NCBI RefSeq assembly: GCF_000321225.1
Contig: NW_004450396.1
Coordinates: 3,127,466-3,191,465, forward strand
Length of the DNA: 64,000 bases
Reading direction: 5' to 3'
From: Odobenus rosmarus divergens
Taxonomy: Eukaryota; Chordata; Mammalia; Carnivora; Odobenidae
Shown: piece by piece, positions 56,897 through 64,000 of the stretch
Layout of the letters: each line of letters starts with the position of its first letter
How positions within the stretch are numbered: position 1 is the stretch's first letter
Translations under genes and position numbers: made by a program
The notes under the pieces: generated by a model
Databases searched by the model: none
The model's input: the letters and a program-made list of their open reading frames with translations, nothing else
What the model was told of the DNA's origin: nothing

Positions 56897-59800
56897 GTAA
56901 GTATCTTAATTTTGGTATGTGTGCTATATAGACTAATTTTATAGTGCTGTGAATCATATTCTAAAACATATTCTCTATACAGTTAGTTTATGAGCACCTT
57001 ACCATGTACCAGTTGTACTGAATACAACATTGAGCCTTGTAGAAGTGGCCCCTCCTCCCATGAAGTGTCAGCTTTTGGATGTTCCCTGTCTCCAGGTCTT
57101 AGCAAAGAATTCACAGGCTACTAGAATTTTACTGTTCTCTCAATTTCTTTTAAATGAAGAAGGGGACATTTATATGTGGCATATACTTATTCAAATATAA
57201 TTTTTTAGGGGCTCCTGGGTGGCACAGTCGGTTAAGTGTTAGTCTTGGTTTTGGCTCAGGTCCTGGGCTCAAGTCGTGAGATCAAGCCCTGTGTCAGGCT
57301 GTGCTCTCAACGCGGAGACTGCTTAAGTTCCTCTCTCCCTCTAGCCCTCCCTCCACTCTCACTTTCTCTTTCTCAAATAAATCTTTAAAAATATATAGTT
57401 ACATGAATGATGTATGATATGAATGATGCCCTAATATATATGTTGTGATTTTTGTAGTATATTTTAATACCCCTCTTTATTTAGCCAAAATTGTTGGTAT
57501 TCTTTAGTAACAAATTGCTGAAAATAATATGGTTCATATCCTAACCCAGACACTATATATTTTAGTTTTTGTTAGACCTGTAATATTTAAAATAAAAGCA
57601 TTGATAACTTGCTTTTAACCTTAATGAGATTAACATTACAAATGACAATGTGTGTTCACTGGCTTTTATAAACCAAATGATATTGAAATATATATCTTAT
57701 ACATTTATCATGAAAATTATGAATGTATATGAAGGCTCTAGCTCTAAAAATTAGGTGCCAGTATATCTCAGTAAATTATCATTAGCTCTTAGTACTAGAA
57801 ACTAAGTTAAGATGAATTAAATTCAATTAAAAATTGCAGTGACCCACAATTAAAGATTTTCAAGTTCATCAGTAATGCCATAGTCACCTAAATAAAGGAA
57901 AAAGATATCTGCTAAGAAGGTTAGAGAGTAAAATGCCTAATACTGCTTTGGAACTTAGCATGCCATGTGACAGGGAAGTGATTTTTCATAGAAGGTTAAT
58001 TGAAGAAGCTGAATTGATGGATAAGGTGGTGGTGAAAGACAATTAAATGCAGAATAAACTCTGTTTCTCAGCCCCTTGTGTATGAAATTTTATAATATCT
58101 TTTAGTTCCAGTTTAATTTGGCTCGTTGTTAAATTTTATCCTTCCACCTTTTTAGTTTGATAATATGACATATGACAGAGAAAGGGTGAAACTCCAAAAG
58201 TAACAGAAGTTTTAAGGAGACATCCGATTCATTTATATGTTACAGTATTCAGTAAACATTTATCTTATGCATAATGGGCATATAATATTTTCCATAAATT
58301 AAAAATTGCAATGAAAATTTAAATTCACATTGTTCTCTTGGACCTTAGTCCTTGGCTGATTTATGCTCACTCTGTAGATAATTTCATTCAAACCCACAAC
58401 CTTAAATGCCTTTCATATCTAAGGAATCTAAAATTACATCTCCAGGTCCAACATTTGTCCTGCACTCAAGATTTGTGTATTGAACTTGAATATGTAGTAG
58501 GCATCTCAATTGTAAGATACAATATAATGATGAGTACCATGAAGCAGAATAAAGCAGGGTAGGAGGTGGGGAGCAATGCGGAGATGGGTGCTTTGGTGGA
58601 GTGGTCAGGGAAGGCCTCTCTATCTGACATCTGGTGAGAGAAAGAAAGTGAGAATACCGAAGGAAGAGTATTCCAGATGAAAATAGTAACAATTACTGCA
58701 AAACTCCTGAGGTTTGAATAAGTTTGGCATCTTTAAGGATCCATGCAAATTGCAAATTCCAGTTATGTGACTAGGGTGGAATGAGAGTTAAAAAGTTTGC
58801 ATGCTTGTAGCACATTGATTTCAAGTATATAGTAAGACGTTTATACAGACCTTGTATTTTTAATTAATTAAATGTCCTTTTGAATTAATATGTTCTTTGT
58901 GTTCAGTATGGTACTTGATTTCAGAATGGATGATTTGGAGAACAGTTATTTATTTCAGTCTTGGGTAAGCGTTGAGTAGTAGTTACACTTTTATTAAAAT
59001 GGCCACATGGAGCAGAATCATAAGTGAAAATTAACACTTAATATATAACCACGTTTTTGTTTTATTTTGTTCTTTTGCAGAAAGTATTAATGAAGCTTAG
59101 AAAACCTAGAATTACAGCTACAATTTGGTCCTCAGGAAAAATTATTTGCACTGGAGCAACAAGGTAAATTTTACTTGAATTTTTTACTTGAATTTTAAAA
59201 TTTTTCCTTCGTGGAAAGGACATTTTCCTAGACTTAAAACAAAATCATGTGTACAATTTGTTTGTCAGTATAAAATTCATTTCCTGTGTAACTGATAATC
59301 TTTTCTTTCCTTAAAACCATAGTGAAGAAGAAGCTAAATTTGGTGCCAGACGTTTAGCCCGCAGTCTGCAGAAACTAGGTTTTCAGGTAACATTTTCAAA
59401 AAACATCCAAACTACAAATATTATGGGATTTAATTTATAAAGTTAAACTTTTTAATTTGATAGACTAAAGAAATCACACAGAGGGGCGCCTGGGTGGCTC
59501 AGTCAGTTAAGTGTCTGACTTTAGCTCAGGTCATGATCTCAGGGTCCTGGGATTGAGCCCTGCCTCGGGGCTCCCTGCTCAAGGGGGGCCTGCTTCTCCC
59601 TCTCCCTCTGCCACTCCCCTGTTTGTGCACGGTTTCGCTCTCCCTCTCTCTCTCTCAAATAAATAAATAAAATCTTTAAGGAAAAAAAAAAATCACACAG
59701 ATACTCTTCTCCTGATTGGCCTTTTTCTTATTGTCCTTCAGTACAAAAATTTAGTAGCAAACTCTTAACTCATGTGAGTACTTGTAAAGGATCTTGGCAT

Positions 59801-62800
59801 TTTCACTAACCCCTTGCTCACTGAGAGACTTGTTGCCTTACAAGTGAACTGCCTTTTCAATTCTTTTAGGCTGTTCAGTTCTCACCAAAAAAATCTTGTT
59901 TTTGATCATCTCAAGAGTGGTATGTCAGGCTGATGAGTAGAGAGTAGGGCCATATGTTTAAAAAGTTAAAGTGTATTTGTTTTTATAGATAGCTATCACA
60001 TAAATTATAAAGAAGAAAAAAGAACTACAATGGAACTTCCACAGATCTATGCATTTAATGGCTAAGATTAAACAGTGTTCCTAGGGGCGCCTGGGTGGCT
60101 CAGTCGTTGGGCGTCTGCCTTCAGCTCGGGTCATGATCCCAGGGTCCTGGGTTCGAGCCCCATATCGGGCTCCCTGCTCAGCGGGAAGCCTGCTTCTCCC
60201 TCTCCCACTCCGAGCTTGTGTTCCCTCTCTTGCTGTGTCTCTCTCTGTCAAATAAATAAAATCTTTAAAAAAAAAAACAGTGTTCCTACGTATTACGGTT
60301 AGCGAGAACATTACTCTTATAATAGGGAATTGTGATTATTTAAAATATGCCGAACTTACATAATCTGTGCTTTAGCAATAACTACACTGTGTTGTAAGTT
60401 GAAAAGAATTGACATGACTAACTAATACCAACTATACACCAGTGTATAAGGACTCAGAAAAGGCTGCATTCTGTAAAATCAATCAGATGTATTAAAAATG
60501 ACATAAATCAAAACAAAATGCACATTGTATAAAAAGGGACATTTGTAAGATTGGCTTGCTGTGTCAAAGCCGTGGTTTGGTCCACAAAAAGTACACACTG
60601 GTTGGTGCGCTCTCACATGTAAAGTGACTGTCACTGGCAGGTTTTATCAAATATAATTTTATGGGGGCATAAATTTAAGTAAAATTAGTACATATTTTGG
60701 ATTTGTTACATCATTTGCAAATGATGAGTAAATGAGAGAAAGATAAAGATGAGCTGTGGTCCCCAAAGAGGTGGGTCCAGGCTGTATGGAATTTGAATGA
60801 GCAGTGTTGGAAAGTTGAGTTTCTTTCTGACCTCTTCAGTCTTCCCTGAGGTGGAAGGTGCTAGAAAGGCATGGAAGTGCTGGTGGGTAGGGGGAGGGTT
60901 GGTGCTTGAGAAAAGTGGCAATATTGAGAGTCTTGACTGATGGTGGTGCCACTTTGGGATAGTTTTGTGACTTTCATCAACTGCCTTGTGCAAGTACTCA
61001 GCTGGAGAACAGTTAATCCAGAATTATGGTTTTACTGGGAACATTTCAAAGCATAATAAGATACAGCCATTCAAGTTATTGGTAGGAGTGGCTGAAGTTA
61101 CTTTTCAGTCTTGGAGCTTCTTGTCTTAGCATAACATTGGAAGTGTTGAGAAAAATCCCAGTTAACACAGTTTTCTCACCTTACCCCCACAAAAAGAAAA
61201 CTGATGAGCAGTTGTTTTTTTTTTTTTCTGATGAGTAATTTTTTTGTTTCAAAACAATTCATTGAGTTGTACTTCTTTCCTGCAGGTAATATTTACAGAT
61301 TTTAAGGTCGTTAACGTTTTGGCAGTGTGTAACATGCCATTTGAAATCCGTTTGCCAGAATTCACAAAGAACAATAGACCTCATGCCAGGTAGGTCTTTG
61401 AAGAATCAAGACAACTTACCAAATTTGTAATTACTTGTCAACCTGTAAATATTTATATTAATTGTGGTTTGTTTTTTTTTTTTGGTATAGTTACGAACCT
61501 GAACTTCATCCTGCTGTGTGCTATCGGATAAAATCTCTAAGAGCTACATTACAGATTTTTTCAACAGGAAGTATCACAGTAACAGGTATTTTATGATATT
61601 GGAACCAAGCTTATGGTCAATTATGGTTTGAATGAGGTGCCTATATCGAACTGGAACTAATGTCTCATTTGTCCCCGTTAGTCACTTCTACTCCTCAAGG
61701 GCAAACAGTCTCCTGACTTTTAACACTGTAGTTTAGTTTTCTCTACTTTTATATACTATTTTAAAATCTTATATATGCTATTTTGGATCTGTCTTCTTTC
61801 ACTCATTATTATCTTAGTGTGAGATTCATCCATATTATTCCATGTAGTTGTAGATCAGTCATTCTTATTGCTGTATAGTATCCAGCATGTGAATTATACT
61901 GTCCGTAAGCATTTGGGTAGTTTCCAGTTTGGACCTGTTAAGAATATTCTAGTATATATTTTCATAGTATGGTATTTCTTTAATTTATGATGTCTTGCAT
62001 TTAAAATATTCAAGAGGAACCCATTTTATAAACTTCATGGAGAAGAGGTTTTATATAAGTAAAATAGGCAAATATCATTGGTACTTATCTGTCATGTCTT
62101 ATGTGTATTTTGTTCTATAACTTTTGAGTCGTAAGTATTTAGAAGGGGTGGTTTCAAGCAACTAGGCATAGAGAACATTAGCACACAGGATAGCTTTAAA
62201 GGTACTGTATTTATAAATGGTACAGAAACATCACTTGGGATCCAATCTTCAGCTAAATTGAGTTCAGAAGAATTTCTTTGGTGTTCTTGAATTTTTCCTT
62301 GTATTCCTTCAGTCCTTAGAGGAAAATACACATTATTGACACCTTTAGACTCTCAACAAATAAACCTAGTTTTGACTCATCCTGTGGGTTTTCACATCTT
62401 CCTTGGAGACTTTTAAAGCCTACTGCCAGCGTCATGCCTGAATCTTAAAGTGGAGGGATGGTGAACAGACCCATTTGTTCCCTTCTTTCAACTTTCTCTT
62501 TCTACATTTTGGAGCCCAGACTTCTGAGAAACCCCAAAGTCTATTGATCCATAGGTCCCTACTAAGTATAGAGTTTACAATGCATAGGTAAAATCTATAT
62601 TTACTGAGTTAATAGATAATTAAACAACATAATAACAGGCTGAGGATAATTGGGTTAATTAGTATGCATTATATATTTACATCTGGAACATGCTATGAAA
62701 CGTTAACAATTCAGTGAACAGATACTGAGTGGTTCCCATAGGCAAAGCACTGTCCTGTGTGGGGGAGGGGAGGGTAATCAGGAAGGAGCAGACCCAGATA

Positions 62801-63678
62801 ACACGTGGTCAGTACCTTCAGAGAGTTCACAGTGGGTGCAATATGTACGTTTTCAGCATCTTTCAAAGAATTAAGAATTTTGAATTTTGTTCAAAATCAG
62901 TTTTATGAAAATATTTTCATCATCTCTTTTTATGTTTCTTTTTAGCTATTTAAATGGAGATTACATTTTTAAAAAGTTATTCCAAGCATTATATGGATTA
63001 ATTCACATATACCGTCACCCCCTTCCCGCATGTGTGTTTCCCTATTTACTGAGTAAGCTGTGAGGATGAATGGCCAGATTAATATTAAACATGTGGCAGG
63101 TAGTGAGTACTAGTAAATCTGTGAGGGGTTTTTAGACCACTTAGTTAATAACCGCTCTCCAGTTTCCCAATACTTTGGAAGCAGCTTTGTTTTACTTTAC
63201 TGGGTTCCTCAGTACTCCTGTGAACATCAGCGGTAGCCTAACCAAAAGCCAGGCTACAGTGACCAAAAGGATAGTGACCAAAATGTCTAGTCCCGTTTAT
63301 CATTTCTTCCTTTAATCAGCATCTAACAGCGCTGTTAGATGTGATTTTTATATAAACTGTCTTCACACTGCCCTAAACGAAGGTGAATAATAGCATTTTG
63401 TGTTTCACATTTCCTTGAATTGTTCAGAAAAAATTTTACTCTCTTGGTTTTATTATGACTGTATAATTATGTAAAGTGTAGATCTTTTTTTTAAACAATT
63501 AATCCGATAGTCTAAACCATGTGAATGTTTTCAGTGCTGGGAAATGCACGTTCCTAGCGCTCGTCTCATGAGGCCTTTCTCCGTTGTGCTTGTTACAGGG
63601 CCCAACGTAAAGGCTGTTGCTACTGCTGTGGAACAGATTTACCCATTTGTGTTTGAAAGCAGGAAAGAAATTTTATAA
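56762..63678 (+). CDS. TBPL1: TBPL1, TBP-like protein 1 (TRF2/TLF), complete CDS in six coding exons
   Basis: Joining 56762-56896, 59081-59163, 59323-59386, 61286-61389, 61491-61585 and 63599-63678 gives 561 nt, i.e. 186 codons plus TAA, the usual length of vertebrate TBPL1. The protein opens MDADSDVALDILITNVVCVF and ends ESRKEIL. It is essentially only the TBP core: two imperfect repeats. Repeat 1 (about residues 8-95) holds IWSSGKIICTGATSEEEA; repeat 2 (about 96-186) holds IFSTGSITVTGPNVKAV. Known for the family: a nuclear core-promoter factor that binds TFIIA and TFIIB, lacks the TATA-intercalating phenylalanines of TBP, serves TATA-less promoters and is required for spermiogenesis. All introns are GT-AG, codon joins keep frame, and no stop or frameshift is seen, so the gene looks intact. 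Long minus-strand shadow ORFs here are not genes. Identity is very secure. Confidence 0.98.
57208..57397 (+). mobile_element. Can-SINE, older copy in intron 2
   Basis: Head GGGGCTCCTGGGTGGCACAG, CT-rich middle and AAATAAATC tail; diverged. Confidence 0.93.
57398..58544. other. TBPL1 intron 2, unassigned
   Basis: AT-rich, no recognised feature. Confidence 0.4.
58545..58730 (+). repeat. Ancient interspersed repeat, family not named
   Basis: GGTCAGGGAAGGCCTCTCTA and GGAAGAGTATTCCAGATGAA are hallmarks of an old mammalian repeat; same family as 39530-40060 is likely. Confidence 0.5.
59081..59163 (+). CDS. TBPL1: TBPL1 exon 3 (residues 46-73)
   Basis: The acceptor TCTTTTGCAG precedes AAAGTATTAATG, and the donor AAG|GTAAAT follows. 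It encodes KVLMKLRKPRITATIWSSGK and on to CTGAT, the core strands of the first TBP repeat. The last two bases start the Ser73 codon, which exon 4 completes. Confidence 0.97.
59323..59386 (+). CDS. TBPL1: TBPL1 exon 4 (residues 73-94)
   Basis: Acceptor AAAACCATAG, donor TTTTCAG|GTAACA. It is 64 nt and encodes SEEEAKFGARRLARSLQKLG plus FQ, the amphipathic helix that closes the first TBP repeat. Intron 3 just upstream is only 159 bp. The exon ends in phase 0. Confidence 0.97.
59483..59689 (+). mobile_element. Can-SINE in TBPL1 intron 4
   Basis: Near-consensus copy with perfect 12-bp duplication AAATCACACAGA (59471-59482, 59690-59701). Confidence 0.97.
60084..60274 (+). mobile_element. Can-SINE in TBPL1 intron 4
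   Basis: Near-consensus copy with perfect 14-bp duplication AAACAGTGTTCCTA (60070-60083, 60275-60288). It explains the ORFs 60075-60302 and 60081-60311. Confidence 0.97.
60289..61285. other. Rest of TBPL1 intron 4
   Basis: No recognised repeat; a 95-codon minus-strand ORF (60706-60993) has no domain. Confidence 0.4.
61286..61389 (+). CDS. TBPL1: TBPL1 exon 5 (residues 95-129)
   Basis: Acceptor TTTCCTGCAG, donor CCAG|GTAGGT. It encodes VIFTDFKVVNVLAVCNMPFE and the following stretch to HAS, the start of the second TBP repeat. Its first bases, GTAATA, resemble a 5' splice site directly after the acceptor. Length 104 nt, not a multiple of three, so skipping it would shift the frame. Confidence 0.97.
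61491..61585 (+). CDS. TBPL1: TBPL1 exon 6 (residues 129-161)
   Basis: A long T run then GGTATAG forms the acceptor; the donor is AACAG|GTATTT. It encodes YEPELHPAVCYRIKSLRATL followed by QIFSTGSITVTG. Intron 5 before it is only 101 bp. The last base begins Gly161. Confidence 0.97.
61740..61960 (-). mobile_element. L1 3'UTR fragment in intron 6
   Basis: GTGAGATTCATCCATATTAT, TTATTGCTGTATAGTATCCA and TTTGGGTAGTTTCCAGTTTG are reverse L1 3'UTR. Confidence 0.75.
61961..63598. other. Rest of TBPL1 intron 6
   Basis: Mostly unique. 62705-62840 resembles the start of the old repeat seen elsewhere in the window. The acceptor of exon 7 lies at the right end. Confidence 0.4.
63599..63678 (+). CDS. TBPL1: TBPL1 exon 7, coding part (residues 161-186 and stop)
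   Basis: The acceptor GCTTGTTACAG precedes GGCCCAAC. It encodes PNVKAVATAVEQIYPFVFES and RKEIL, then TAA at 63676-63678. This is the C-terminal helix of the TBP fold. Confidence 0.97.
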
Positions 63679-64000
63679 TTCATCACGTAATTGGTTAGAA
63701 TCCCTAACTGAGCACCTTTTAAAACCTGCTGCACATTGGACTCAAAACAAAAGGAAAACTGGACCAACATTAATTGAGGAAATAGACTCTTTTATTCATT
63801 CACGGCTACAGTGTAAGCTCCAGGCCCTTTGGATTTTATTTCAAACCTTGCTGTAATATAAAAAGGAAGTTTACAAGACATGACATTGCTGCTTTTACAA
63901 AAGGACATTCTATTTATTTTCGCAGTAATTCTCATGTCCCCGTAAGCAGAGCTGTCACAGTGTGCACTACCTTAAATTGTTTCATTATTGTCATTATTTC
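63679..64000 (+). other. TBPL1: TBPL1 3'UTR, cut off by the window edge
   Basis: Sequence continues from the TAA without a clear AATAAA signal before 64000; the nearest A-rich hexamer is AATATAAAAA near 63856. The polyadenylation site therefore probably lies beyond the window. The ORF at 63617-63856 is a frame shadow of exon 7 and UTR. Confidence 0.85.

Overview
This window is nuclear DNA of a mammal, almost certainly a carnivoran. It carries about 26 copies of the carnivore tRNA-Lys-derived SINE (Can-SINE: a GCCTGGGTGGCTCAG head, a CT-rich middle and an AATAAA-rich tail), and many keep target-site duplications. The copies are of the bear/seal/mustelid (arctoid) kind. I see neither the dog-specific nor the cat-specific subfamily, and young carnivore L1 3' ends are also present. 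The species cannot be fixed from sequence alone.

One protein-coding gene is present: TBPL1 (TBP-like 1, also TRF2/TLF/TLP), on the plus strand. Its CpG-island promoter and non-coding exon 1 lie near 30.7-31.16 kb. Intron 1 is about 25.6 kb, and six coding exons between 56,762 and 63,678 join into a 561-nt CDS (186 codons plus stop) with consensus splice sites throughout. The 3'UTR runs off the right edge. The 5' leader contains a spliced upstream ORF and an ATG-TGA start-stop element 40 nt or less from the main start, so translational control is plausible.

Layout. 1-2.1 kb: old L1. 3.0-6.2 kb: a three-level nest, an MLT1-type LTR split by an ERVL provirus that was itself hit by a solo ERVL LTR. 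6.2-13.4 kb: intergenic DNA with SINEs, MIR, L2 and a short L1 carrying a probable 3' transduction. 13.4-20.5 kb: minus-strand L1 remnants peppered with SINEs. 20.5-24.7 kb: more SINEs and an MLT1-type LTR. 24.9-29.1 kb: minus-strand ERVL internal remnants. 29.8-31.4 kb: CpG-rich promoter region. 31.2-56.7 kb: TBPL1 intron 1, with Tigger and hAT DNA transposons, L2, MIR, SINEs, L1 and two strong CTCF-like motifs. 56.7-64 kb: TBPL1 coding exons.

I found no RNA gene, CRISPR array, operon or second functional protein gene. Nearly all remaining ORFs are chance or repeat-derived. The observations most worth checking are the TBPL1 leader uORF/start-stop arrangement, the recursive-splice-like start of exon 5, the CTCF motif abutting a Tigger1 fossil, the L1 3' transduction and the nested ERVL history. 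Family names of repeats come from recognition of consensus features, not from a database run.
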